Shown here piece after piece: positions 36,088-45,403 of a stretch of 64,000 nucleotides of DNA. Position 1 is the stretch's first letter. Each line of letters begins with the position of its first letter. Origin of the DNA: Roseovarius lutimaris (GTDB lineage Bacteria > Pseudomonadota > Alphaproteobacteria > Rhodobacterales > Rhodobacteraceae); assembly GCF_900115165.1 (NCBI RefSeq), contig NZ_FOVP01000021.1:1-64000 (forward strand). Reading direction: 5' to 3'. A program made the translations under genes and the position numbers. The notes below the pieces were generated by a model. It had not been told where the DNA came from. It made no database searches and saw only the letters and a list, made by a program, of their open reading frames with translations.

Positions 36088-37349
36088 GCCTGCATCGCCT
36101 CCTCGATCTCATCAAGACGGCGGTCGGTCTGCCCCTGCTTGTCCCAGGTCGCCACGTCGATCTGGCCGGTAACGGCTGCGGTGATCAGGGCAGAGCGAAA
36201 CTCGCGCATCTGGATGATGGACTTCCTAACCTTGTCGGTGAGCCGCTCAAGAGCTTCCTGCTCAGTAAAAAAGCCTTTTATGTTTTCGTCTTGGACATCT
36301 AGTGCAGGCACCCAAAAACGATATCCGCCCAATGTCTCTCGGTTGATCTTGGGCATCGCGACCCGCATAGATTCGAGAGTGGCCCAATCCGTGAACTTTG
36401 CGGAGAGAAGTTGCATCAATAGAAACTGCGGGCGCAGTGATTTATTGGGCAGTATCGGATACATATCTGCACTACACATACCGGCAACCGGCGACACGCA
36501 AGCTTTGGCAAGGTTCGGGCGTATCTTGCTGTAAACAACCGTTCCAGCAGGGAACGCGTATTTCCCGCTGATTGCCCCCTGATCCTCAGCGGTCTCGATT
36601 GAGATGAGGCGACCAGTACGCGATTCAATGTGGTTCGGGGCGATCAAAGGTTTGTCTGCCCATTCAGGGGCAGTAGGATTGACTTGACCTTCAGTGACGC
36701 GGCAGACCCAACGGAATGGCACCAGCTCGCTCTGTGAAGGTTCATTCGGCGTGGTCAGCCGTTCCAGCTCCGAGAGTAGCCGTTCCTTCAGCACATTTGC
36801 CAACCGCTGCTTCTTCTCGATCAGTTGGTCGATGCGGGCGGTCTCGCGGTCGAGAAAATCCGCGATGGTTTTTTGGGTGTCGAGATCGGGCAACATCACC
36901 GGCACGTTGCGAAGTGCTTCGTGTTCCAAATCCCATTGGTTGACCCGAACTCCCTTTGAAATACGCCCGTAGAGCGCGATGTAAGGCTCGCTGCGCAGGA
37001 GGTAGTGCAAGAACTGATCGCATTCCGCGCTCAGCGGTTCATAGACATAGTACGCAGGGCTAACGATCCCTCGGTAGCGTGATATGGCAATTGACCCCTG
37101 CCATGCCTTCATCTTGTTGGTGACAAGCGACCCTTCCGTGACAAGCTGGTAGCCCGATAAATCATCAGACTCCTTATTGTGGTTGTCGTCTCGGGACGAC
37201 TTGGGAATGACCCCGTAGTCACGATACACCGACAGCAATTCTTCGTCGGCATAGCCAGTGTGCTTCCGCCTGCGGAACAGCGACCATAATGGGCGGGTTT
37301 CCCAGCCTGGCGGCGTCCGTGAAGCAATGAACCCCTGAAGTTCGGTCAT
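36084..37349 (-). CDS. hsdS: Type I restriction system specificity subunit
   Basis: A protein of 421 residues with two target-recognition domains. Domain one carries PPGWETRPLWSLFRRRKHTG; the central conserved helix is DTQKTIADFLDRETARIDQLIEKKQRLANVLKERL; domain two ends with the mirrored helix near residue 370. Each domain reads half of a bipartite DNA site, so the complex methylates and protects that site. The site itself cannot be read from the sequence. The start overlaps a 24-codon ORF as ATGA. Confidence 0.94.
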   Translation of the reverse strand: MTELQGFIASRTPPGWETRPLWSLFRRRKHTGYADEELLSVYRDYGVIPKSSRDDNHNKESDDLSGYQLVTEGSLVTNKMKAWQGSIAISRYRGIVSPAYYVYEPLSAECDQFLHYLLRSEPYIALYGRISKGVRVNQWDLEHEALRNVPVMLPDLDTQKTIADFLDRETARIDQLIEKKQRLANVLKERLLSELERLTTPNEPSQSELVPFRWVCRVTEGQVNPTAPEWADKPLIAPNHIESRTGRLISIETAEDQGAISGKYAFPAGTVVYSKIRPNLAKACVSPVAGMCSADMYPILPNKSLRPQFLLMQLLSAKFTDWATLESMRVAMPKINRETLGGYRFWVPALDVQDENIKGFFTEQEALERLTDKVRKSIIQMREFRSALITAAVTGQIDVATWDKQGQTDRRLDEIEEAMQA

Positions 37350-37420
37350 ACGACAACCCTATTCAGAAGCCTTGAGATTTCGATTTCGTGGACCCTTAAA
37401 TCTGTTTGCCCGTTAACCAT
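37346..37420 (-). CDS. 24-codon ORF between abi and hsdS
   Basis: MVNGQTDLRVHEIEISRLLN and four more residues. GGAAGG precedes the ATG, which follows the abi stop by two bases. Its stop overlaps the hsdS start as ATGA. It would bridge translation from abi to hsdS and may only be a coupling device. Confidence 0.45.
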   Translation of the reverse strand: MVNGQTDLRVHEIEISRLLNRVVV

Positions 37421-37422
37421 CT

Positions 37423-38325
37423 TCACACCTTCCACGCCGCTCTGGTTCGCCAGTCCGCCGGAAAGCCCATGCTGGCAGGATCGGCGAGCGGGCAGCCGTC
37501 GATCAGCGCCACAAGGCGCTTTTTCCATTCATTGTCCGGCGCGATTAGAGCCAGGAGGTAGTCGAGCATCACCAGCGTGTTGTGCAGATAGCGTGGATCG
37601 GCATTCCGCATGGCGACAGGCAGCTTGGCCGGATACTGAGGAACGGTCATTTTCACGGTGAAGCGCTTGTTCCACAGCCTGCCATGGTGGGCGCAGATGT
37701 TTCGCACATGGCTGATGTGGTGCGCGAAAGACGTGACCACCTTTTCATCCAGCGCAAAGGGGGCTGCGATGGCCTTTCTCTCACTCCGCAGTTTCAGGTC
37801 GCTGTAGAATTTCGACAGCAGACCAAACGACATGACCTCAGCCGCCATCCAGACCGGTGGCAGCTTGGGCGAGGTGTATTTGTCGCGATAGTGGGTTGCG
37901 AATGTGTCGCGTGAGCGCGTGAATTCCTTTTGCAACTCGGCAACCGCAGACGCATGACGCCCGATATGCGCATAGTGGCCCTGATCGAGATAGCCATGGG
38001 CGCCATGGTTCATCGCCATGTGATGCGCCCATTGCGCCCGCAAGGCCACCTCGACCCGCTCGATGGCGTCCAGAACAAGCAAACGCAGTTCACGGTCGAA
38101 GATGTAGAGCGTCAGCACATCTTCGAATGTGGCCCCGTCACGGAATGCGTGATCGCCATTGTTCGTGGCCGGCACCTCGAAGGGCAGCCAGTAGGCCCTG
38201 AGCCGATAGTAGGAGATGAATCCGAGATAGTGCTGAGCAAGGGCATCATCCGCGACAGTCATGCCGCGGCGCTTGAGAAGCTCGATCTGATCCGGGACAG
38301 AAACGGCGGGTTTTTCAAACTTCAT
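37423..38325 (-). CDS. Abi_2-family (AbiD/AbiF-like) abortive infection protein
   Basis: A protein of 300 residues, near the family length. YLGFISYYRLRAYWLPF and FDRELRLLVLDAIERVEVALRAQWAHH are typical Abi_2 segments, and VRNICAHHGRLWN carries the HEPN RxxxxH (Arg208-NICA-His213). Abi_2 proteins stop phage growth, probably by cutting RNA. It lies between hsdM and hsdS in the same direction, which suggests it is part of the restriction unit rather than a chance neighbour. Confidence 0.9.
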   Translation of the reverse strand: MKFEKPAVSVPDQIELLKRRGMTVADDALAQHYLGFISYYRLRAYWLPFEVPATNNGDHAFRDGATFEDVLTLYIFDRELRLLVLDAIERVEVALRAQWAHHMAMNHGAHGYLDQGHYAHIGRHASAVAELQKEFTRSRDTFATHYRDKYTSPKLPPVWMAAEVMSFGLLSKFYSDLKLRSERKAIAAPFALDEKVVTSFAHHISHVRNICAHHGRLWNKRFTVKMTVPQYPAKLPVAMRNADPRYLHNTLVMLDYLLALIAPDNEWKKRLVALIDGCPLADPASMGFPADWRTRAAWKV

Positions 38326-38491
38326 GCGGCACCTACATGCCGCAAAAGCGATACCCTGAAAACAAGTAACCCGCCGGGGTGCGCAGTGCGAAACCGAGGT
38401 TCCGTCCGAGGCGTGGCGGGTCTTGTTGAGACAATAGATAGGGCAGGATTCCTACCAAAGCAATAAGAAACCGACCGGTCCGCGCCAAAAA

Positions 38492-40510
38492 TCATGCCGC
38501 CACCTCCTTTAGGAGTCCAGCTATCTCGGCCTCTAACGCCTTCAGTTCCGCGTCGATCTCTTCTAGCGGACGGGGTGGCACGTACTGATAGAAATAACGG
38601 TTAAAGTTGATCTCATAGCCGACCCGCCCGACCTGCTTGTCGCGGGCGTCAGTATGGCTTTGATCGACCCAAGCGTCTGGCACGAAGGGCAGAACCTCGC
38701 GCTCCATGTAGGCGCGCCAATCTTCGGACAGCGGTACAAGCTCGTGATCGCGCAAGTCAGTGTCGGGTTCGGGCTTGCCGTCCTTGCCCACACAGGTGTC
38801 AGCTTCGTCATCCCGTTCGGACAAAGCCGCCATGAGCGTTTTTTTGATAGGTGCGCCGATCTTGATCTGAGCTTTCTTCAACGCGCCGGTCAGAGCCTTG
38901 TCGAACTCTGCGCGGTTGGTGAAAAGCGTGTCGCCGATGGCCTTGAGCGCGAACCGGATTTCTGCCTGCTCGTCCTCTTCAAGCTTGGCGAAAGCTTTCT
39001 GATCGGACAGGCGATCAAGCCGTTCCGCATCGACCGAGAAATTCAGCTTCAATGGACGTTCGACACGGATTTCCCGATAGCCGAAGTCGGCTGTGTCGAA
39101 GATGCGGGAAACCTCACCCTCGCCGCTCTCACCGTTCAAAAAACCCGCATAGATGCGCACGATCTCGGCACGCGCCTCCTCAGGGATTTCACGGCGCTTG
39201 CTGCCCAGGGACTTGCGCATGGATTTCCAGAAGCGTTCGCCGCTCGCGTCGATAAGCTGAACCTTGCCCTGCCGGTTGGCGGGCTTGCGGTTGGTCAAGA
39301 GCCAGACATAGGTCTGGATACCGGTGTTGTAGAAGAGGTCGGTGGGTAGGGCGACGATGGCTTCAACCCAATCGTTCTCTAGCATCCAACGGCGGATTTC
39401 ACTCTCGCCCGATCCTGCCCCGCCTGTGAAAAGCGGCGAGCCGTTCATGACGATGCCGATGCGCGATCCGATCTCATCGTCGCGCATCTTGGAAATCATG
39501 TGTTGAAGGAAGAGGAGCTGGCCGTCAGAGATACGGGGCGTCCCTGCCCCGAAGCGCCCGTCCATCCCCAAATTCTCGGCCTCGGATTTGATCGGGTCTT
39601 GGTATTTCTTCCAGTCCACGCCGTAAGGGGGATTGGAAAGCATGTAATGGAAACGCTTGCCCGCCTGGGCGTCTTGCGTAAGCGTGTTGCCAAAGGCGAT
39701 CTGCTCGGGATCATGGCCTGTCACAAGCATGTCTGATTTACAGATGCCGAAGGACTCGCCGTTGAGCTCCTGGCCGAAGAGCTCGACGCGGATCGCGTCG
39801 TTGAAGTCCTTAAGCGCTTCTTCGGTCAAAGACAGCATGCCGCCCGTCCCACAAGCTGGGTCATAGACCTGACGGATGATGCCGCGCCCTGTGAGTTTAT
39901 CGTCGTCATTTGCGATAAGAAGATCGACGATCAGACGGATTACTTCGCGCGGGGTGAAATGCTCCCCTGCGGTCTCGTTCGAGATTTCCGAAAAGCGGCG
40001 GATCAGCTCCTCGAAGAGGTAGCCCATCTCAAGGTTGCTGATCGTGTCGGGATGCAGGTCAATCTCAGCGAACCGCTCGAAGACGTTCCAGAGGATGCCA
40101 CCGTCCTTCAAGCGCTTGAGCTGGTCGGTGAAAAGAAACTTATCCAGAAAAATGTCGCGAACGTTGGTCGAGAAATTGGTGATGTAGTCCACTAGGTTGT
40201 CATGAAGTTGGCGAGGGTCTTGGCCGCGCAGCTTGTCAAAGGTGAAGCGCGACAGGTTATAGACCTGAGCATTACCTCCAACCGCGCCGAAAAGGATCAT
40301 GTCGCGCGTGGCTTCGTCCACCCCTGCGGGGAGAGTACTATTTGCGCTCAACACAGCGTCTTTAGAGCTCTCGAGAATGCAATCGAGGCGGCGTAGCACC
40401 ACGAAAGGCAGGATCACTTTGCCATATTCAGATTGTTTGAAGTCGCCGCGCAATATCTCGGCGATGGACCAAACGAAGCCGCCGAGATTAGAGATATCGT
40501 CTTTTGCCAT
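38492..40510 (-). CDS. hsdM: Type I DNA methyltransferase subunit
   Basis: A protein of 672 residues from the ATG at 40510 (MAKDDISNLGGFVWSI), the usual N-terminus of this HsdM group; the frame opens eight codons earlier at 40534. The SAM-binding motif DPACGTGG is at about 218-225 and the adenine N6-methyltransferase motif NPPY at 293-296. EHFTPREV and FGQELN segments are typical. It methylates host sites with HsdS. First gene of the defence operon. Confidence 0.95.
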   Translation of the reverse strand: MAKDDISNLGGFVWSIAEILRGDFKQSEYGKVILPFVVLRRLDCILESSKDAVLSANSTLPAGVDEATRDMILFGAVGGNAQVYNLSRFTFDKLRGQDPRQLHDNLVDYITNFSTNVRDIFLDKFLFTDQLKRLKDGGILWNVFERFAEIDLHPDTISNLEMGYLFEELIRRFSEISNETAGEHFTPREVIRLIVDLLIANDDDKLTGRGIIRQVYDPACGTGGMLSLTEEALKDFNDAIRVELFGQELNGESFGICKSDMLVTGHDPEQIAFGNTLTQDAQAGKRFHYMLSNPPYGVDWKKYQDPIKSEAENLGMDGRFGAGTPRISDGQLLFLQHMISKMRDDEIGSRIGIVMNGSPLFTGGAGSGESEIRRWMLENDWVEAIVALPTDLFYNTGIQTYVWLLTNRKPANRQGKVQLIDASGERFWKSMRKSLGSKRREIPEEARAEIVRIYAGFLNGESGEGEVSRIFDTADFGYREIRVERPLKLNFSVDAERLDRLSDQKAFAKLEEDEQAEIRFALKAIGDTLFTNRAEFDKALTGALKKAQIKIGAPIKKTLMAALSERDDEADTCVGKDGKPEPDTDLRDHELVPLSEDWRAYMEREVLPFVPDAWVDQSHTDARDKQVGRVGYEINFNRYFYQYVPPRPLEEIDAELKALEAEIAGLLKEVAA

Positions 40511-40750
40511 TGTGTGTTTCTGCCCCGTTTTCATTCTATAAATACTAACAGGGATTTAAAGAACTTATACCCTAGAAACGCTTCCCTACGATCTATCCAC
40601 AAACAACAAAGCATGCTTGCATGCAAAGCGCATTGAATGAATGGTTATGCGTGAAGCCCGCCTTGATGACATACGACTGTCGCAAGACGTCCCGTCGTTT
40701 CTTGAGGTGCGGGAATGCAGGTCAAATCAAATCAACTGATAGCTGGCGCT
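40511..40750. other. Gap between the defence operon and the T4SS region
   Basis: About 240 bases with no gene I can support. Confidence 0.35.
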
Positions 40751-41035
40751 TCAATTCGCCATTTGCTGAACGAAGCGCCCATATTCCTGACTGACCTCCT
40801 GCGCTTCCGTGAACGCCCTCGCCCGTTCACCCTCCATGCATCGAAAGTAGTCTTGAATATTTGTGATGTAGTGCTCGAAATCTTGTCGGATAAGGTCTTC
40901 ATATTCACGCGTGGAGGCCGGATCGCTCGGTACAAATGGTCTGGAAGGTGCCAAACACGTCTCGGCTTGCGCCGAATGGGCCATAAAAACAAACCACATT
41001 ATAACAGTGTATGTCTTTTTCTTCGACTTAGACAT
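40751..41035 (-). CDS. Small exported protein divergent from virB
   Basis: A protein of 94 residues from the ATG at 41035 (SKSKKKTYTVIMWFVFMAHSAQA signal). The mature part is short, helical and acidic, with two Cys. Family unknown; position beside the virB operon and opposite the operator pair suggests a role in transfer. Confidence 0.6.
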   Translation of the reverse strand: MSKSKKKTYTVIMWFVFMAHSAQAETCLAPSRPFVPSDPASTREYEDLIRQDFEHYITNIQDYFRCMEGERARAFTEAQEVSQEYGRFVQQMAN

Positions 41036-41114
41036 GATGCTTGTGCCCCTAAGATACTTGGAAAAATTCATCCTGCTGCTTAAAGGTAGTTTATAGAGAG
41101 ACTTTCATCGAGTG

Positions 41115-41151
41115 ACAATATTATAACTTGATGAGGATCTTATAAGATTGT
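41115..41151. promoter_or_regulatory. Shared AT-rich operator, site 5 (virB promoter)
   Basis: ACAATATTATAAC (41115-41127) is the exact complement of GTTATAATATTGT in site 4. CTTATAAGATTGT (41139-41151) forms the mirrored half. It lies between the exported-protein gene and the first gene of the virB operon. Confidence 0.6.
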
Positions 41152-41209
41152 ATTGCGGTGGTACCTGAGAAGGGTGCCACTGCTGCTGACCATGGAGGTG
41201 ACGCAGATC

Positions 41210-41578
41210 GTGGCGACAAACATAAACAAAGAAGCCCCTAATGTGGTCACAGAAACACATTTCAAGACCCTTGTTGACAGCGGTTATCAAGCAGAGGTTG
41301 TGTGCAAAACCAAAGCTACAAAGAAAGCTGCGGTTTGGTACGGCATCTGGATTATCCGCGTCGTCAACAAGGAACGCACTTACGAAAAGCTGCTCGTCCC
41401 AGCCCGCAAAAAGCTCGGCGACGACGACGAAATTGCAGTCCGTACCTTTAAGACAGCCAACGGCCTTATCTCGTTCCTCGAAAGCATGGGCTTCACACAA
41501 GTCAACATTCCGATGCTTGAAGGTGGTCGCACGCTGCACGCCCTGCCAGAAACGCCTATCGAGAGTAGCGACAGCTAG
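41210..41578 (+). CDS. Hypothetical protein heading the virB operon, copy 1
   Basis: A protein of 122 residues from the GTG at 41210, chosen because GGAGGTGA lies eight bases upstream. Its centre and end match the partial protein at the right edge of the window: TKKAAVWYGIW, LLVPARKK, VRTFKTANGLISFLESMGFTQVNIPM against TRKASTWHGLW, MLVTARSR, VREFKTVTGIVSFLTGCGFTKVSFPM. Family unknown; likely a small soluble regulator. It is the first gene behind the operator. Confidence 0.75.
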   Translation: MATNINKEAPNVVTETHFKTLVDSGYQAEVVCKTKATKKAAVWYGIWIIRVVNKERTYEKLLVPARKKLGDDDEIAVRTFKTANGLISFLESMGFTQVNIPMLEGGRTLHALPETPIESSDS

Positions 41579-42254
41579 TCTTGCTGCTTTAACACTCGCC
41601 AGCACCCCTGCTCTTGCGCAGGGCATGGTGCTTGTAATGAACGGCGACGGCTCACTTAGTGAGTCTACTGCGCAAGACAATTTTGCACGAAATTACAATG
41701 ATGGTGTCGGCCAAGGTTCAGCTGCGGAAGGGCTGCAACTTTTCGGTCAAGGCACCGCTGTTGACAGTGAGACAGCAGATGGCGACTTCCGCGTTGCCTC
41801 TGTTGCACCAAGGGCCGCTGTGCCGCGCCCTGAAATTCTTCAAGCAATCGACGCAACAGCTATGCGCTACGCAAGCCACCCTGCCCTGCGTCGTGCAGGG
41901 CTTTCGGTGACTGAATGGCGTTTATTGTTCCGAGCAAACATTGAAATCGAGAGTGCCTACAACGTCGGCGCTCGGAGTCAGGTCGGCGCAATAGGCCTTG
42001 GGCAACTCATGCCTGAGACAGCGCGTGACCTGAACGTCGATCCCCACAATTGGCAACAGAATCTCGACGGGTCGGCCCGGTATCTTCTCATGATGCTGGT
42101 CCAATTCGGGGATGCGCGATTGGCATTGGCTGCATACAACGCTGGCCCCGATGCCGTGACGCGCAACAACGGTATCCCGCCTTATCGGGAAACCCAAAAT
42201 CACGTCAGCAGGGTGCTGGCTGTGTTTAACCGGCTAGAAGGAGAAAACTCATGA
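41523..42254 (+). CDS. virB1: Lytic transglycosylase (VirB1)
   Basis: About 243 residues. There is no ATG near the signal peptide (RVATASLAALTLASTPALAQ), so I take the GTG at 41523; the start is uncertain and overlaps the previous gene. The SLT domain has its catalytic Glu in ANIEIESAYN, then GAIGLGQLMPETARDL and LALAAYNAGPDAV. VirB1 opens the peptidoglycan for the secretion channel. Followed directly by virB2. Confidence 0.88.
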   Translation: MVARCTPCQKRLSRVATASLAALTLASTPALAQGMVLVMNGDGSLSESTAQDNFARNYNDGVGQGSAAEGLQLFGQGTAVDSETADGDFRVASVAPRAAVPRPEILQAIDATAMRYASHPALRRAGLSVTEWRLLFRANIEIESAYNVGARSQVGAIGLGQLMPETARDLNVDPHNWQQNLDGSARYLLMMLVQFGDARLALAAYNAGPDAVTRNNGIPPYRETQNHVSRVLAVFNRLEGENS

Positions 42255-42541
42255 GGCCAAATACGACCAACGTGGTGACACTGATCGGTGTATTCCTGAT
42301 GCTGGCACAACCGGCATTAGCGCAATCCATCGACCTCTCACCTGTCCAAAGTGTTCTGCAAGGCATCGTAGATGCGATTACCGGCCCGCTCGGTATCGTG
42401 ATCGGCACACTGGCTCTGATCGGTGTGTTCCTGTCGTGGCTCTTTGGCATCCTCGATTTCCGTCAAGCCCTTTGGGTGATCATCGGGATCGCAGGCATCG
42501 CAGCCGCACCAACAATCGTCGCTGCAATCTGGACCACATAA
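42251..42541 (+). CDS. virB2: VirB2 pilin
   Basis: A protein of 96 residues: signal peptide (residues 1-25, ending PALAQ) and two hydrophobic helices, GIVIGTLALIGVFLSWLFGI and ALWVIIGIAGIAAAPTIVAAIW, as in the VirB2/TrbC pilin. It forms the T-pilus. The start overlaps the virB1 stop. Confidence 0.93.
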   Translation: MRPNTTNVVTLIGVFLMLAQPALAQSIDLSPVQSVLQGIVDAITGPLGIVIGTLALIGVFLSWLFGILDFRQALWVIIGIAGIAAAPTIVAAIWTT

Positions 42542-42553
42542 GGAACACTTGAA

Positions 42554-42832
42554 ATGGCTGCACAAGTGCCACTTTTCAAAGGGCTGCTCAGACAGCCGAA
42601 ACTACTCGGCTTGCCCGTTATGTATGCGATGGTGTGGTTGTTCGGCGGCGTTCTGGTGTTTCTGTGGACACAACATTGGGTGGTCGCGGTTCTTGCCGTG
42701 GCCGCCTACCCCGCTCTGCGCAAAGCCGCAGATTGGGACCCAAATTTCTTGGACGTGGTTGTGACGACCTTGCAGGAAACGCCACCCACGACCAACCGCA
42801 AAATCCACGATGGAGATAGCTATGCGCCTTGA
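42554..42832 (+). CDS. virB3: VirB3
   Basis: A protein of 92 residues with VPLFKGLLRQPKLLGLPVMYAMV and a following hydrophobic pair, typical of VirB3, an inner-membrane partner of VirB4. It overlaps the virB4 start by 11 bases. Confidence 0.9.
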   Translation: MAAQVPLFKGLLRQPKLLGLPVMYAMVWLFGGVLVFLWTQHWVVAVLAVAAYPALRKAADWDPNFLDVVVTTLQETPPTTNRKIHDGDSYAP

Positions 42833-45185
42833 AGATGGCTTTGACGCTGCATCGCTGTTGCCCCATTGGGTTGCGAAGGAAAAGCACCTCGCACAGATGC
42901 TTCCCTATGTCAGTCTGGTAGACGATCAAACGGTTCGCACACGCGGCAATGAACTGTTTCAGTGCATCCGTCTCGATGGCATCAACAGCTACACCAAAGA
43001 CGACGACGAACTGGACAAGGTGCGTGATTTGTTCGCGCAAATCGTTTCCGATAGCGGCCATCAGTTTGCCTACTATGTTCACAAAGTTTCCAAGCCCATT
43101 GATCCCACAATGAAGCCTATCGAGGGCGATAGCTTTGCGGCGGCGGTCGATGAACAGTGGCGTGACTTTCTAGAAAATGCCGGAATGCGGGATAAGACCC
43201 TCACGCTGACAATCATGCACCGGCCCACAACAGCGAAAAAGGTGCCGTTCTCGCCAAAGAAATCCATCGAGGTTTTGCGCGAAGAAACTGCGAAACGTAT
43301 GCGCGCGCTGCGCGAGGCTGTTGGCTTTATCAGCACCACATTCGTAGATATGCAACCGCGTCTGCTGAACGCGGAAAGCGGCGAACTGTTGGGCTTCCTT
43401 GGCAGTCTCAACACCGGCGAAGAAACCCCGCTCTACCCCGGCACAAAATACGGTGTGGTTGCGGATGCTGTCGCCAATACTCGGGTCACATTCAAGGGCG
43501 ATAGCTTTGAACTGACTGGCGGTTCGGTCGGTAAGAAAATCGGCACAACATTAGCGATCAAGGATTATTCCGAGAGAACGCCTTGCACGATGTTCGACGA
43601 ACTCAATCTGCCTATCGACATGGTGATCACGCATTCTTTCACGCCAGTAAACAGCAATACGATGGATGATCGTATCAAGCGTCAGATGCGCTTGATGCAA
43701 ACCACCGATGATGGCGCCGTGACGCAATATGAACAACTCGCCGCCGCGCGTGATGAACTTCTCAGTGGCCGTCTCAGCTTTGGCGATCACCATATGTCGG
43801 TGACGCTCTTTGCCAATTCTGTTCCTGAACTGGATGACTTCACGGCGGAGATACGCAGTAGTGCGCTAACGCAGGGTATGAAAATCATCAAAGAAGGCTT
43901 CGCGTTGCGGACCCACTACTTTGCCCAGCACCCCGGCAACTCGGTCAAGCGCAGCCGCAAGGCAATCGTGACGAGTAAGAATTTCGCGTCCTTTGCCGCG
44001 TTTCACCGCACCCCGTTGGGGAAAACCGGCGATAACGTGCCTTGGGGCGTCCCGATCACAATGCTCCCCACGCCCGAACGCTCCGGCTTTTGGTTCAACT
44101 ATCACGAAAAGGGCTCACCTGACGCGGAACCTACGGGCGGTCACACGCTGATCTTTGGTCGGCAGGGTGCCGGTAAGTCGGTCTTGTCGGCTTTCCTTGC
44201 CACGCTTGCTCGGCGGGCCGGTGCGCGGGTCTTCGTCTTTGACTACCGCCTCGGTATGGAAATGGCCGTCCGCGCAAACGGCGGCACATATTCTTCGATC
44301 AAAGCGGGCGAACCAACAGGTTTGAACCCGCTGTGGACCGAGACAGATGTTGAAGGTCAGGCGTGGATGAACGAATGGCTTATGTCTTTGTTTAGCCGCG
44401 ATGATAAGTCATACACGCCCCTGCAACGCACCAAAATCCAAGAGGTGATCCGCCAGAACGCCGAAGCCGCCGATCCGTCCTTGCGGAATTGGGATGATCT
44501 GGCGTCTCTGTTCGCGGCAACCGATGATGATGGCGACCTGCAACAGCGGGCGCGTGAATGGGCTGCTGACGGACGTTACGGTTGGATTTTCGGCCAGAAC
44601 CTTGAAGACAGCTTTTCGCTGGATGGCGATTTTGTTGGCTTCGATCTAACAGGCATTTTGGACGATTCCAGTGAACGCGAACGCATGGCTGTGCTTTCGT
44701 ATCTGTTCCGCCGTGTGGAACGGACCATGAAAGACCTCAAGCCAACCTTGATCATCGTGGATGAAACATGGAAGTCGCTCGACAACCATTACTTTCGCGA
44801 AAAACTGGAAAGCTGGCTCTTTTCCGTGCGGAAACAGAATGCGGTCGTTGTGATGATGACCCAATTCCCTAGCCAACTCAAAAAGACCGGCGTTGCAGAG
44901 ACCATTTTGCAAGCGGTGCCGACGCAAATCTTGCTTCCCAATTCTAAAGCGAAGGCGGCTGACTATGACCTCCTGAGCCTCGAAGACAAGGAACTTGATG
45001 TGATGCTCACAACTCCAAGCGCGTCGCGCCTGGGGCTTGTGAGAGACGATCAAGGGTCAGTTGTTGTCAATGCTGATCTGAGCGCCCTTGGGCCGCTGCT
45101 AACAATCCTCGGCGGGATGAAAAAAGGAGAACAGTTGGTGGGTGCCGATTACCGCCAACGTCCAGACTTTTGGAGAGTCAAATGA
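42822..45185 (+). CDS. virB4: VirB4 ATPase
   Basis: A protein of 787 residues from the ATG at 42822 (GGAG upstream; the ATG at 42810 is less likely). The C-terminal ATPase has Walker A GRQGAGKSV near residue 445 and Walker B LIIVDETW near residue 645. VirB4 powers pilus assembly and transport and forms hexamers at the inner membrane. N-terminal half matches VirB4/CagE. Length normal. Confidence 0.96.
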   Translation: MRLEDGFDAASLLPHWVAKEKHLAQMLPYVSLVDDQTVRTRGNELFQCIRLDGINSYTKDDDELDKVRDLFAQIVSDSGHQFAYYVHKVSKPIDPTMKPIEGDSFAAAVDEQWRDFLENAGMRDKTLTLTIMHRPTTAKKVPFSPKKSIEVLREETAKRMRALREAVGFISTTFVDMQPRLLNAESGELLGFLGSLNTGEETPLYPGTKYGVVADAVANTRVTFKGDSFELTGGSVGKKIGTTLAIKDYSERTPCTMFDELNLPIDMVITHSFTPVNSNTMDDRIKRQMRLMQTTDDGAVTQYEQLAAARDELLSGRLSFGDHHMSVTLFANSVPELDDFTAEIRSSALTQGMKIIKEGFALRTHYFAQHPGNSVKRSRKAIVTSKNFASFAAFHRTPLGKTGDNVPWGVPITMLPTPERSGFWFNYHEKGSPDAEPTGGHTLIFGRQGAGKSVLSAFLATLARRAGARVFVFDYRLGMEMAVRANGGTYSSIKAGEPTGLNPLWTETDVEGQAWMNEWLMSLFSRDDKSYTPLQRTKIQEVIRQNAEAADPSLRNWDDLASLFAATDDDGDLQQRAREWAADGRYGWIFGQNLEDSFSLDGDFVGFDLTGILDDSSERERMAVLSYLFRRVERTMKDLKPTLIIVDETWKSLDNHYFREKLESWLFSVRKQNAVVVMMTQFPSQLKKTGVAETILQAVPTQILLPNSKAKAADYDLLSLEDKELDVMLTTPSASRLGLVRDDQGSVVVNADLSALGPLLTILGGMKKGEQLVGADYRQRPDFWRVK

Positions 45186-45403
45186 CAAGAACTGTATTAT
45201 TGCTTCTCGGCCTCGCATCGCTGTCAGCGTGTGGTGAGTATCAAGGCTTAACGGCAAATTGCTTCGACAACACTTCTGATGTGGTCACACGTTCGGCCAA
45301 TTCAATGAGCTTTTTGCCGCAATCCGGTGGGCGCTTGTCTACTTCGACTGCACCCGTTGACGATTGCAACTTCACCCCTCTGGGTGGACCGGGGGGCCAG
45401 TGA
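45182..45403 (+). CDS. Small lipoprotein, VirB7-like by position
   Basis: A protein of 73 residues with a lipoprotein signal (RTVLLLLGLASLSAC; lipobox LSAC). It overlaps the virB4 stop as ATGA and the next start as TGATG. A second and third Cys may link to VirB9, as VirB7 does, but sequence similarity cannot be claimed at this size. Confidence 0.7.
   Translation: MTRTVLLLLGLASLSACGEYQGLTANCFDNTSDVVTRSANSMSFLPQSGGRLSTSTAPVDDCNFTPLGGPGGQ

Noticed and set aside
41241..41522. Upstream ATG start for virB1
   Set aside because: It would overlap almost all of the 41210 gene in another frame and place the signal peptide in the middle of the protein.
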